Source: Chloroflexota bacterium
GTDB lineage: Bacteria; Chloroflexota; Anaerolineae; JAAEKA01
NCBI GenBank assembly: GCA_029558955.1
Contig: JAKQCW010000238.1
Span: 1-41,324 of the forward strand
Direction of reading: 5' to 3'
DNA length: 41,324 nt
A model generated the notes under the pieces. It did not search any database and had not been told where the DNA came from. It was given only the letters and a program-made list of their open reading frames with translations. Below, one piece after another: positions 28,635-36,279 of this stretch. The position numbers were made by a program, and so were the translations under genes. Positions within the stretch are counted from its first letter, which is position 1, and every line of letters starts with the position of its first letter.

Positions 28635-29564
28635 TTAGCCCAAGCGGCTGCCCACGAAATCGCGCCGGCCGCGCACGAAATCGAGACCGGATAGGGGGGC
28701 GCGGCCGGCCAACTGCACCTCCTCCAGCCTGACCAGCCCGTCCCCTGCGGCCACCAGCAGCGCGCCCTCCGCCAGCGCCACGCGGCCTGGCTCGTCGTTG
28801 GCCGGCCCTGGCAGCGCCGCGGCGCGCAGCAGCTTGAGCTGCTCTCCCTGCCAGGTGGTGCTGGCAGCCGGCCACGGGTTGAAGGCGCGCACCGCCCGCA
28901 CGATCTCCAGCGCCGGACGCGTCCAGTCGATCCGCCCTTGCTCCTTGCGCAGCGGCCGGCAGGCTGTGGCCAGGCTCTCCTCCTGGGGCTGAGGCGCGAT
29001 CTCGCCGGCCAGCCAGCGCGGCAGGGTGGCGCTCAGCAGCTCAGCCCCTTGCTGGGCCAGCCGCGCGGTCAGCGAGCCCCCGCTGTCGTCGGGCCGGATG
29101 TGGAGCGCGGCCTGGGCCAGGATCGGCCCGGTGTCCATGCCCGGATCCATGCGCATGATGGTGCTGCCGGTGACCTGGTCGCCGGCCAGAAGCGCCGCCT
29201 GCACCGGCGCCGCGCCGCGCCAGCGGGGCAGCAGCGAGGCGTGTACGTTGATGCAGCCGTGGGGAGGGAGGTCCAGCACAGCCGGCCGCAGGATCTGGCC
29301 AAAGGCCGCCACCACCACCAGGTCGGGCTGCAGCGCGGCCAGCTCGGCGAAGGCCTCGGGAGCCTTGAGCGAAGGCGGCTGGAGCACCGGCAGGTCGTGT
29401 CCGAGGGCGAAGGCTTTGACCGGGGACGGCTCCAGGCGGCGGCCGCGGCCGGCTGGGCGGTCAGGCTGGGTAACGACCGCGACCACCTGGTAGCCGTCGT
29501 GCAGCAGCGCGGCCAGCGTCGGGACTGAAAAATCGGGGGTGCCCATGAAGATCACACGCGTCAT
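28635..29564 (-). CDS. fmt: Methionyl-tRNA formyltransferase
   Basis: 309 aa, the usual length. It formylates initiator Met-tRNA using 10-formyl-tetrahydrofolate. The start MTRVIFMGTPDFSVPTLAAL is typical. Catalytic residues Asn106, His108 (INVHASLLPRWRGAAP) and Asp144 (DPGMDTGPIL) sit at the positions known for the E. coli enzyme. The C-terminal tRNA-binding domain follows (about 205-309, DWTRPALEIVRAVRAFNPWP). ATG 29564 has AGAGG 9 nt upstream. The open frame to 29942 is spurious and overlaps the divergent gene. def and priA, frequent neighbours of fmt, are absent here. Confidence 0.97.
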   Translation of the reverse strand: MTRVIFMGTPDFSVPTLAALLHDGYQVVAVVTQPDRPAGRGRRLEPSPVKAFALGHDLPVLQPPSLKAPEAFAELAALQPDLVVVAAFGQILRPAVLDLPPHGCINVHASLLPRWRGAAPVQAALLAGDQVTGSTIMRMDPGMDTGPILAQAALHIRPDDSGGSLTARLAQQGAELLSATLPRWLAGEIAPQPQEESLATACRPLRKEQGRIDWTRPALEIVRAVRAFNPWPAASTTWQGEQLKLLRAAALPGPANDEPGRVALAEGALLVAAGDGLVRLEEVQLAGRAPLSGLDFVRGRRDFVGSRLG

Positions 29565-29587
29565 GTTCGAGAACCTCTGTGACGCCG

Positions 29588-29617
29588 ATTTTAGCACAGC
29601 GCCGGGAGATCGGTGAA
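29588..29617 (-). promoter_or_regulatory. fmt promoter
   Basis: Minus strand TTCACC (29617-29612), 18-bp spacer, extended -10 TGC-TAAAAT (29593-29588). Confidence 0.55.
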
Positions 29618-29796
29618 TTGGGGCGAAGGGGTTGCAACCTTGTGGGCGTCGAAGCGTATAGTGAGCTAGAAACTGGCAAGAGACTTCGGAAGCGACCGAG
29701 CGTCCGGGAAATGCAAGGCTCGACCGCAACCGGATGGCGTGTGGTGCGCACTTCGGCCACTTCCGAAGTCTTGTGTCATGAACGAAGGAGGTAGAA

Positions 29797-30531
29797 GTGA
29801 ACGATGACAAAGCGCCCCTGGAGGGCGCAGCCCCGCCAAACGCGGGCGACATGATCGAGGATACGTTGGCTGCGATGGACGCCACGGTGGACGCCAGCAG
29901 CCAGGCCGCGGCCGAGGCGGCCGCGGAGGCTGAGGCGAGCATCGAATCGCTGGCCAGCGCGGCCGCTGCCCAGGCGGCGCCCCTTGCCGAGAGCGAGATC
30001 GACGGCGAGCCGGCGGCCGACGTGGTAGGTCTGCCTGTGCCCGTGGCAGCGCCATCCAGCCAGGAGGAGCCGGGCTATCGCGCATCCGGGGACGCGCCGC
30101 GGGCCGGGAATGGCGCGGCCCGGCCGACGCTGACCGACCGGCTGACCGAGAGCCGGGAATTCGACCCGGACGCCACCAACGATGACCGAATCATGGCCGC
30201 GCTGGCCTACATCAGCCAGCTCATCCTGCCGCTCGGCTTCATCCTGCCGGTGATCATCCTGATCTCCGAGACCAGCAAGCAGCGGCCCTTCCAGCGTTAT
30301 CATGCCGTGCAGTCGCTGGCCCTGGGCGCGATCATCTGGACGCTGGGCCTGATCTACCTGCTGTCGTGGGTGACGGTGGGCTGGATCGGCTTCCTCTGTC
30401 TCTGCCTGATCCTGCCGCTGAGCATCGCGCTCTGGCTGCTGCCGCTCTACTACGCTATGCTGGCCTACAACGGCAAGCGCTTCCGCATCATCGGCCTCTC
30501 CCAGTTCCTGGAAGACCAGCGCTGGCTCTAG
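29797..30531 (+). CDS. DUF4870-like membrane protein with acidic N-terminal extension
   Basis: 244 aa from GTG 29797, preceded by AAGGAGG 5 nt upstream. The first 125 residues are low-complexity Ala/Glu/Asp/Pro. Residues about 128-244 form a DUF4870/Tic20-like module: DDRIMAALAYISQLI, helix pair LPLGFILPVIILI and AIIWTLGLIYLLSW...CLILPLSIALWLL, with QRYHAVQSLALG between them, and the final NGKRFRIIGLSQFL. Role unknown. The TAG stop is formed at the left TA boundary of the inverted-repeat element at 30531-31020, which separates the gene from its presumed terminator at 31055. Confidence 0.82.
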   Translation: MNDDKAPLEGAAPPNAGDMIEDTLAAMDATVDASSQAAAEAAAEAEASIESLASAAAAQAAPLAESEIDGEPAADVVGLPVPVAAPSSQEEPGYRASGDAPRAGNGAARPTLTDRLTESREFDPDATNDDRIMAALAYISQLILPLGFILPVIILISETSKQRPFQRYHAVQSLALGAIIWTLGLIYLLSWVTVGWIGFLCLCLILPLSIALWLLPLYYAMLAYNGKRFRIIGLSQFLEDQRWL

Positions 30532-31020
30532 TACACGTCGGCCTAAATCGGTCTTCACTCACTGCTCAAGCCGGTGCCGTGAACCGGCGGCGTTGTGGGC
30601 GCACACCCGGCGGATCACGGATCCGCCGGGAGCAGGTGGTCTTCACTCACCGCTCAAGCCGGTTCCGTGAACCGGCGGCGTTGTGGGCGCAAACCCGGCG
30701 GATCACGGATCCGCCGGGAGCAGGTGGTCTTCACTCACTGCTCAAGCCGGTTCCGTGAACCGGCGGCGTTGTGGGCGCACACCCGGCGGATCACGGATCC
30801 GCCGGGAGCAGGTGGTCTTCACTCACTGCTCAAGCCGGTTCCGTGAACCGGCGGCGTTGTGGGCGCACACCCGGCGGATCACGGATCCGCCGGGTGCAGG
30901 TGGTCTTCACTCACCGCTCAAGCCGGTTCCGTGAACCGGCGGCGTTGTGGGCGCAAACCCGGCGGATCACGGATCCGCCGGGAGCAGGTAAACTGAAGAG
31001 TCATTTAGGCCAACTTGTAC
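30531..31020. mobile_element. 490-bp non-coding element with terminal inverted repeats and TA duplication (MITE-like)
   Basis: The ends are imperfect inverted repeats of 18 bp: GTACACGTCGGCCTAAAT (30531-30548) and, on the minus strand, GTACAAGTTGGCCTAAAT (31020-31003), with 2 mismatches. TA flanks both sides (30529-30530 and 31021-31022), as expected of IS630/Tc1-mariner-type insertion at a TA target. Removing the element and one TA rejoins CTCTAGAGG, which restores the same TAG stop about 30 bp before the terminator at 31055. No transposase is inside. The interior is the 5 x 88-bp array. Classification as a MITE is inferred. Confidence 0.72.
30550..30989. repeat. Five tandem 88-bp repeats, each with two hairpins
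   Basis: The units start at 30550, 30638, 30726, 30814 and 30902 and differ at only a few positions (for example CACTGC/CACCGC, GCACACCC/GCAAACCC, GGGAGC/GGGTGC). Each carries GCCGGTTC-CGT-GAACCGGC (GCCGGTGC in unit 1) and CCCGGCGGATC-ACG-GATCCGCCGGG. If transcribed from the upstream gene the RNA would contain ten successive stem-loops. The short ORFs inside are repeat artefacts. Confidence 0.95.
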
Positions 31021-31054
31021 TAGAGGATCGACCGGTCGATGGCCAGATCTCCAG

Positions 31055-31096
31055 CAAACAAAGGCCCCGCCTGCAAGCAGGCGGGGCCTTTGTTTG
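31055..31096. terminator. Very strong intrinsic terminator
   Basis: A 20-bp perfect stem (CAAACAAAGGCCCCGCCTGC / complement) with an AA loop and T-rich flanks on both strands. It is the likely original terminator of the 29797-30531 gene, now 525 bp from its stop. Confidence 0.88.
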
Positions 31097-31168
31097 TTGA
31101 GAGGAGGCGCTCAGCAGACCATCCCAAACGCCAAAAGCCCGGCCAGTTCCAAGCCAAAAAAAGCAACC

Positions 31169-31195
31169 GCTCGGGCCGGTCTCCCGACCGAGCCC
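31169..31195 (-). repeat. Dispersed palindromic repeat (GGCTCGGTC family), inverted copy
   Basis: The minus strand reads GGGCTCGGTCGGGAGACC then GGCCCGAGCG, the same element as at 11235-11260 with one extra G. It lies about 75 bp before the ruvB promoter. Confidence 0.78.
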
Positions 31196-31268
31196 GCCGT
31201 TTTCATCGACGCCTGTACGCCCAGCGCATGTCGCCAACCGCCGGTTTCGGCCAATCTGCGCCCCTTCG

Positions 31269-31276
31269 TGTATAAT
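31269..31276 (+). promoter_or_regulatory. ruvB -10 element
   Basis: TGTATAAT, with a consensus TATAAT at 31271-31276. No convincing -35 is seen. The leader would be about 58 nt. Confidence 0.5.
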
Positions 31277-31340
31277 CCCTGTCGCCCGCACGCGCCGCCG
31301 TGCGACGATCTGACCAGCCACCCAGTCCCCAGCCACCTCC

Positions 31341-32402
31341 ATGGACGACCGCACCATCTCCGCCCGCAAACGCCCCGAAGAAGCCGCGCTGGACGCCGCC
31401 CTGCGCCCCAAGCATCTGGATGAGATGATCGGCCAGGATCGTCTGCGCGACAACCTGACGATTCTCCTGCAGGCGGCCAAACAGCGCGGCGAATCGCTGG
31501 ATCACGTGCTGCTCTACGGGCCGCCCGGCCTGGGCAAGACGACCCTGGCCCATGTGCTGGCCAACGAGATGGGGGTGGCCATGAAGACCACGGCCGGGCC
31601 GGCCATCGAGCGGGCAGGCGACTTGGCCGCGATCCTGACCAACCTGCACAAAGGGGATATCCTCTTCATCGACGAGGTACACCGCCTGGGCCGCGCCGTG
31701 GAGGAGATCCTCTACCCGGCCATGGAGGATTTCGCGCTGGACATCGTCATCGGCAAAGGTCCCAGCGCCCGCTCGATCCGCCTCAAGCTGCCCCGCTTCA
31801 CGGTGATCGGCGCGACCACGCGGCTGGCGCTGCTGACCGCGCCGCTGCGCTCGCGCTTTGGGGCCATCTACCGCTTCGACTTCTACGACCAGGCAGCGCT
31901 GGAGGAAATCGTGCGCCGCGCGGCCGCGCTCTTGCAGGTGCAGATCAGCGACGACGGCGCCAGCGAGATCGCCCGTCGGGCCCGCGGCACGCCGCGCGTC
32001 GCCCTGCGCCTGCTGCGCCGGGTGCGGGACTACGCCCAGGTGCGCGGCGACGGGGTGATCAACGCCGCCACGGCCGATCAGGCCCTGCGCTTGATGGAGA
32101 TCGACGCGCTGGGGCTGGACGACCTGGATCGCAAAGTGCTACACCTGCTGGTCGAGAAATTCGGCGGCGGGCCGGTGGGGCTGGAGACCATCGCCGCCGC
32201 GCTGAGCGAGGACTCCGGCACCATCATGGATGTGGTGGAGCCCTACCTGCTGCAACTGGGCTTTTTGGACCGCACCCCGCGCGGCCGCGCCGCCACACGC
32301 CTGGCCTACCAGCACATCGGCGCGGTCTGGCCCGAACCGCCGGCTGCCAGCGCGGCCCAGCCCAGCCTCTTTTCCTCCAGCTCACCCAGCGAAGAACTCT
32401 GA
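31341..32402 (+). CDS. ruvB: Holliday junction branch migration ATPase RuvB
   Basis: 353 aa. It is the AAA+ motor that drives branch migration with Ruv[12 protein letters not shown] (about 22-32), Walker [11 protein letters not shown] (59-68), Walker [10 protein letters not shown] (108-116), sensor [18 protein letters not shown] with the arginine-finger region, and the C-terminal winged helix (about 260-340, [27 protein letters not shown]) are all present and in normal order. It lies 3 bp ahead of the C26 hydrolase gene and upstream of queA, a common ruvB neighbour. ruvA and ruvC are not in the window. Confidence 0.98.
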   Translation: MDDRTISARKRPEEAALDAALRPKHLDEMIGQDRLRDNLTILLQAAKQRGESLDHVLLYGPPGLGKTTLAHVLANEMGVAMKTTAGPAIERAGDLAAILTNLHKGDILFIDEVHRLGRAVEEILYPAMEDFALDIVIGKGPSARSIRLKLPRFTVIGATTRLALLTAPLRSRFGAIYRFDFYDQAALEEIVRRAAALLQVQISDDGASEIARRARGTPRVALRLLRRVRDYAQVRGDGVINAATADQALRLMEIDALGLDDLDRKVLHLLVEKFGGGPVGLETIAAALSEDSGTIMDVVEPYLLQLGFLDRTPRGRAATRLAYQHIGAVWPEPPAASAAQPSLFSSSSPSEEL

Positions 32403-32405
32403 CAC

Positions 32406-33122
32406 ATGACACCTGCCACCCCTCCCCGCATCGGCATCACCGCGCGCAGCGCCGACAAAAGCTACTTCGACGGCTGGGTGCGCAACTATTGGTGGGCAGT
32501 CACCTGGGCCGGCGGCCTGCCGGTGCTGTTGACCCCCGACAGCGCCGCGCTGCCCGCGGATCAGCAGGTGGCCCAGTTGGACGGCCTGCTGCTCTCCGGC
32601 GGCGGCGACGTTCACCCCAAGCACTATCAGCAGCGCATCGACGGCACGGAAAAGCACAACATCCACGACGGCCGGGACACGCTGGAGCTGGGCCTGGCCC
32701 GCGCGGCCCTGGCGGTCGATCTGCCGATTCTGGGCGTCTGCCGCGGCCTCCAGGTGCTGAACGTGGCGCTGGGCGGCGGTCTGTTGCAGCATGTGGATGG
32801 GCACCGCTCGCCCAAGGATGGCGTGGCCTACCACGAGGTGGCCGTGGCGCCCGACACGCTGCTGGCCCGCACGCTGGGGCTGGAAGGCCGTTTCACCGTC
32901 AACACCTACCATCATCAGGCGGTGACCGCGGGCCGGCTGGCGCCTGGGCTGCGCGCCTCGGCCGCCACCCTCCAGGGCCCCGACCTGCTGGAGGGGATCG
33001 AAGCGCCTGATCGCCGCTGGACGCTGGCAGTTCAGTGGCACCCTGAGCGCTTCTACGAGCTGGGCCCGCAGCACCGGCGGCTGTTCAGCGCGTTCGTAGA
33101 CGTTGCCGGGAACAGAAGCTGA
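32406..33122 (+). CDS. Class-I glutamine amidotransferase-like hydrolase (peptidase C26), second member
   Basis: 238 aa. C26/PuuD-like features: PRIGITARSADKSYFDGWVRNYW, LLLSGGGDVHPKHY, nucleophile Cys112 in GVCRGLQVLNVALGG, NTYHHQAV and the His212/Glu214 pair in AVQWHPERF. It presumably hydrolyses a gamma-glutamyl or related amide. The start at 32406 is 3 bp after the ruvB stop, so it is co-transcribed. It sits between ruvB and queA, which are often adjacent in other bacteria, suggesting an insertion of this gene into the operon. Only distantly similar to the 1362-2147 product. Confidence 0.92.
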   Translation: MTPATPPRIGITARSADKSYFDGWVRNYWWAVTWAGGLPVLLTPDSAALPADQQVAQLDGLLLSGGGDVHPKHYQQRIDGTEKHNIHDGRDTLELGLARAALAVDLPILGVCRGLQVLNVALGGGLLQHVDGHRSPKDGVAYHEVAVAPDTLLARTLGLEGRFTVNTYHHQAVTAGRLAPGLRASAATLQGPDLLEGIEAPDRRWTLAVQWHPERFYELGPQHRRLFSAFVDVAGNRS

Positions 33123-33213
33123 GAGAAGGCTGCGAGGAAGTTGGGGGAGCTTGCGACGCCCTTGACCGTCAGGCGATCAGTTTCCCCGACGCCCCCAGCG
33201 CCCCTGTTTAACC

Positions 33214-34284
33214 ATGAACACCTCCGATTTCGACTACATCCTCCCGCCGGAGCGCATCGCGCAGACGCCGGTGGAGCCGCGCGATGGGTCGCGGCTGCTG
33301 GTGGTGCATCGCCAGAGCGGCCGGCTGGAACACCGCGTTTTCCGCGACATCGTCGAGTATTTGCGGCCGGGCGATCTGCTGGTGGCCAACGACAGCCGGG
33401 TGATCCCGGCGCGGCTGCATGGCCGCAAGGCTACCGGCGGGCAGGTGGAGATTCTGCTGTTGCGGCCAGCCGCGGAAGCGGACGGGCCGGCCGGCGGCGA
33501 GGCCTGGGAATGCCTGGTGGGCGGCAAAGGGCTGCGGCCGGGGGTGCAGGTGATCATCGACGCGGATATCGTGGCGACGATCGAGGCTGAGCTCCCCGAC
33601 GGCGGCCGCCGGCTCAGCTTCAACCGACCCACAGCCCAGTGGCTGCACGAGCTGGGCGAGACGCCGCTCCCCCCATACATCCACACGCGGCTGGAGGACG
33701 ACGAGCGCTATCAAACCGTCTACAGCCGCGTCGAGGGGTCGGCCGCGTCCAGCACGGCCGGGCTGCACTTCACGCCGGAGCTGCTGCTGGCGCTGCGGGC
33801 GCGGGGCGTTGGACTGGCCTTCGTCACATTGCACATCGGCCTGGACACCTTCCAGCCGGTCAAGGTGGAGCGCATCGAGGATCACCCGATGCACAGCGAA
33901 TGGGCCAGCCTGTCAGCCGGCGTCGCGCGGCAGATCAACGAGACCACACTGGCCGGCGGCCGCGTCATCGCCGTGGGCACCACGGCCGTGCGCACCCTGG
34001 AATGGGCCGCCACCGGCGCGCAGGGGCTGGACCCCTACGACGTGGAGGCCTGTCCCTGGAAGCGCACCGCGGCCTTCGAGGGGCAGACCAACCTCTTCAT
34101 CCGCCCTGGCTACCGCTTCCGCGCCGTGGATGCCCTGCTCACCAACTTCCATCTGCCCCGCAGCACCCTGCTGATGCTGGTCAGCGCGTTCGGCGGCCAG
34201 GAACTGATCGCGCGAGCCTATCAGGAAGCCATCGCCGAAGGGTATCGCTTCTTCAGCTTTGGCGATGCAATGATGATCGTGTGA
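33214..34284 (+). CDS. queA: S-adenosylmethionine:tRNA ribosyltransferase-isomerase
   Basis: 356 aa, typical length. It makes epoxyqueuosine in tRNA during queuosine biosynthesis. Family segments: FDYILPPERIAQTPVEPRDGSRLLV, RPGDLLVANDSRVIPARLHG, LPPYIHTRLEDDERYQTVYS, GSAASSTAGLHFT, HIGLDTFQPVKVE, HSEWASL, GTTAVRTLE, and the end FITPGYRF-like IRPGYRFRAVDALLTNFHLPRSTLLMLVSAFGG. It is 91 bp after the C26 gene. The ATG at 33214 has no strong ribosome binding site, but homology begins there. tgt is not in the window. Confidence 0.97.
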   Translation: MNTSDFDYILPPERIAQTPVEPRDGSRLLVVHRQSGRLEHRVFRDIVEYLRPGDLLVANDSRVIPARLHGRKATGGQVEILLLRPAAEADGPAGGEAWECLVGGKGLRPGVQVIIDADIVATIEAELPDGGRRLSFNRPTAQWLHELGETPLPPYIHTRLEDDERYQTVYSRVEGSAASSTAGLHFTPELLLALRARGVGLAFVTLHIGLDTFQPVKVERIEDHPMHSEWASLSAGVARQINETTLAGGRVIAVGTTAVRTLEWAATGAQGLDPYDVEACPWKRTAAFEGQTNLFIRPGYRFRAVDALLTNFHLPRSTLLMLVSAFGGQELIARAYQEAIAEGYRFFSFGDAMMIV

Positions 34285-34340
34285 GGAGCAAAGAGACGGA
34301 AGAAGCTGGCGAGCGGCAGATCCAGGGCGCGAAACGGGCC

Positions 34341-34369
34341 TTGCAGGGATTCCCAGCGTCGGGTACAAT
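34341..34369 (+). promoter_or_regulatory. Promoter for the MNT nucleotidyltransferase gene
   Basis: TTGCAG (34341-34346), 17-bp spacer, TACAAT (34364-34369), about 40 bp before the start. It separates this unit from queA. Confidence 0.72.
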
Positions 34370-34416
34370 CATGCTCAGATCGGCAGTCAGTTCACCGAGC
34401 TGATGAGAACTTGACC

Positions 34417-34773
34417 ATGAACACCAAACCAGTAACACCAAGAGGATTCCATAACACCGTAGCTGACGCGCTGCCCTTGGTGGTCGAGCGTCTGACCAGT
34501 GAACTGCAGCCTGAACGGGTCATCCTCTTCGGGTCCTATGCCCATGGCGCACCGACGCCTGATAGCGATGTGGATTTGCTTGTCGTTCTGGAAACCGACG
34601 CCTCAGCCACCGAGCGCTACCTGGCAGTTTCACGCCTGCTTTATCCGCGACCGTTTCCAGTAGATATTCTGGTGCGCACCCCGGCCGAGATAGAACAAGC
34701 GTTGCGCACCAACGATTTCTTTATCAGAGAGATCCTGGATCAAGGACGCGTGCTCTATGAGCGAGCCAACTAA
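34417..34773 (+). CDS. MNT-type minimal nucleotidyltransferase (MntA-like)
   Basis: 118 aa. Pol-beta-superfamily minimal nucleotidyltransferase: GSYAHGAPTPDSDVDLLVV carries Gly39-Ser40 and the metal-binding Asp51 and Asp53, then FPVDILVRTPAEIEQ with the third acidic residue. In MNT-HEPN toxin-antitoxin systems such proteins AMPylate the HEPN toxin. Here no HEPN gene follows, only a 38-codon ORF overlapping by 17 bp. ATG 34417 is used; TTG 34411 is an in-frame alternative. Base composition is less GC-rich than the neighbours, compatible with transfer. Confidence 0.88.
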   Translation: MNTKPVTPRGFHNTVADALPLVVERLTSELQPERVILFGSYAHGAPTPDSDVDLLVVLETDASATERYLAVSRLLYPRPFPVDILVRTPAEIEQALRTNDFFIREILDQGRVLYERAN

Positions 34774-34873
34774 CCCCGGTGACGACCCTACACTAGATGA
34801 GGCGCGTCTGGCGGTCGAGACGGCCAGGTCACTGCGCAAGCTGGCCCGACGCTTCCTGGGCCTGACCAAATGA
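34757..34873 (+). CDS. Short 38-codon ORF after the MNT gene (possible partner remnant)
   Basis: The ORF MSEPTNPGDDPTLDEARLAV...RRFLGLTK starts 17 bp before the MNT stop and ends TGA at 34871-34873. Its second half is a basic amphipathic helix (EARLAVETARSLRKLARRFLG). The overlap suggests translational coupling. It is in the slot usually held by a HEPN toxin but is far too short and lacks the Rx4-6H motif. It may be a small antitoxin-like peptide, a truncated partner, or chance. Confidence 0.4.
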   Translation: MSEPTNPGDDPTLDEARLAVETARSLRKLARRFLGLTK

Positions 34874-34887
34874 GATCCGAGGTTCCC

Positions 34888-36084
34888 ATGCCTTCTATCT
34901 TCACCCAAGCCGTTCACGCCGGCGAGCGGCAGCCCGCGCCGAGCGAAACTCCGGTCGCCACGCCCATCTACCACAGCGTCAGCTACATGCAGCCATCGGC
35001 CGCGGCCATGGACGCGGTCTTTGCCGGTGAACAGGACGGCTACGTCTACCGCCGCCACGACAATCCCACGGTGCGCGCCTTCGAGCAGGCCATGGCCACG
35101 CTGGAGGGGGGCGAGGCGGCCTTTGCCACGGCCTCGGGCATGGCCGCGGTGCATGCCGCGCTGCTGGCGGCCGGCGTGCGCGCGGGCAGCACAGTCGTCG
35201 CAGCCCAGGACTGCTACGGCGTTACCTACAGCCTGCTCAACACCTTGCTGGCCGAACAGGGCGTCACGACCCGTTTCGTCGATGCCACTGACCTGGGCCT
35301 GGTGCAGGCGACGCTGGCCGAGCGCCGGCCAGCCGCCCTGCTGGTGGAGATCATCTCCAACCCGCTGCTCAAGCTGGCCAACATCGCCGCGCTGGCCGAG
35401 CTGGCCCACGCGGCCGGCGCAGCTCTGATCGTCGACAGCACCTTCGCCACCCCCTACCTCTGCCAGCCGCTGGCCCTGGGCGCGGACTATGTGGTTCATT
35501 CGGTCAGCAAATACATCGGCGGCCACGGCGACGTGCTGGCCGGCGTGGTCGTTACCTCCCGTGAAAACCGGCTGCGTCTGTTCACGGTGGAGAGGCTGCT
35601 GGGCGCGGTGTTGGCGCCGGAGGTGGCCTGGCTGGCGTTGCGCGGCCTGAAGACGCTGCCGCTGCGCATGGAACGCCACTGCGCCAACGCGCTGGCCGTG
35701 GCCGCATGGCTGGAGACCCACCCGGCCGTGGCGCGCGTCCACTATCCTGGGCTGACCAGCCACCTGCAACATGGCCTGGCCCGAACGCTGCTGGGCCAGC
35801 GCGGCTATGGCGGCATGGTCGCCTTCGAGCTGCGCCAGGGAACGCAGGACGCAGCTTTCCGCTTCATGGACGCGCTCAAGCTGATCCTGCCGGTGACGAC
35901 GCTGGGGGATGTCTCTTCCTTGGTGCTGCACCCGGTGATGACCAGCCATCGCGCCCTGCCGCCGGCCGAGCGGCTGCGCCTGGGCATCACCGATGGGCTG
36001 CTGCGGCTCTCCATCGGCATCGAGGATCTGGCCGATATCACCGCCGACCTGGATCAGGCGCTGGCGGCGCTGACGGAACCATAG
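34888..36084 (+). CDS. PLP-dependent trans-sulfuration enzyme (cystathionine gamma-synthase / gamma-lyase family)
   Basis: 398 aa. Cys/Met-metabolism PLP family: TPVATPIYHSVSYMQP at the start, YVYRRHDNPTVRAFEQAMATLEGG, PLP-stacking region DCYGVTY, IVDSTFATPY with the cofactor-binding Asp183, and the Schiff-base Lys208 in HSVSKYIGGHGDVLAG. Members make or split cystathionine, methionine or O-acetylhomoserine. Sequence alone does not decide which reaction applies. ATG 34888 has CCGAGG 5 nt upstream. An ATG at 34870, overlapping the TGA of the short ORF, is an alternative start. Confidence 0.93.
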   Translation: MPSIFTQAVHAGERQPAPSETPVATPIYHSVSYMQPSAAAMDAVFAGEQDGYVYRRHDNPTVRAFEQAMATLEGGEAAFATASGMAAVHAALLAAGVRAGSTVVAAQDCYGVTYSLLNTLLAEQGVTTRFVDATDLGLVQATLAERRPAALLVEIISNPLLKLANIAALAELAHAAGAALIVDSTFATPYLCQPLALGADYVVHSVSKYIGGHGDVLAGVVVTSRENRLRLFTVERLLGAVLAPEVAWLALRGLKTLPLRMERHCANALAVAAWLETHPAVARVHYPGLTSHLQHGLARTLLGQRGYGGMVAFELRQGTQDAAFRFMDALKLILPVTTLGDVSSLVLHPVMTSHRALPPAERLRLGITDGLLRLSIGIEDLADITADLDQALAALTEP

Positions 36085-36179
36085 CGCTGCGTCGCTCTGG
36101 TCGGCCTTGGCCCAGCGCCGATGGGGCCGCGGCCTTCCCGGAAGATATTGCGCCCGGCGCGCGGGGCAATTGACAAGAA

Positions 36180-36213
36180 ACGGCCCCGGTTGATTTCGAT
36201 CAACCGGGGCCGT
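36180..36213. terminator. Intrinsic terminator with TTCG loop
   Basis: ACGGCCCCGGTTGAT, loop TTCG, ATCAACCGGGGCCGT: a 15-bp stem. On the minus strand it is followed by TTTCTTGTC, so it probably ends the cytochrome operon. It may also act on the plus-strand PLP gene. Confidence 0.78.
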
Positions 36214-36224
36214 AAGCTGAATGG

Positions 36225-36250
36225 CAGACCCGGCTAAAGCCTCGACTCCG
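36225..36250 (-). repeat. Third copy of the 26-bp core of the 110-bp repeat
   Basis: It is the exact reverse complement of 10864-10889 and 10974-10999, a perfect 26-bp match about 25 kb away. It lies between the octaheme cytochrome stop (36280) and the terminator at 36180-36213. Confidence 0.9.
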
Positions 36251-36279
36251 AAGTTGGGAGCGGTTCGTGCCGGCCTGTT

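Noticed and set aside
30550..30989. CRISPR-like array
   Set aside because: The 88-bp units are contiguous, with no unique spacers, and no cas gene is near.
30595..31100. Overlapping 83-109-aa frames (MGAHPADHGSAGSRW type) inside the repeats
   Set aside because: They are identical translations of the repeat itself, without ribosome binding sites, and each stops in the next unit.
34757..34873. HEPN toxin partner of the MNT gene
   Set aside because: Only 38 codons and no Rx4-6H motif, so it cannot be a HEPN domain. Kept only as a low-confidence ORF.
36180..36213. Operator-like palindrome
   Set aside because: The GC-rich 15-bp stem, TTCG tetraloop and T-rich tail on the minus strand fit a terminator better.
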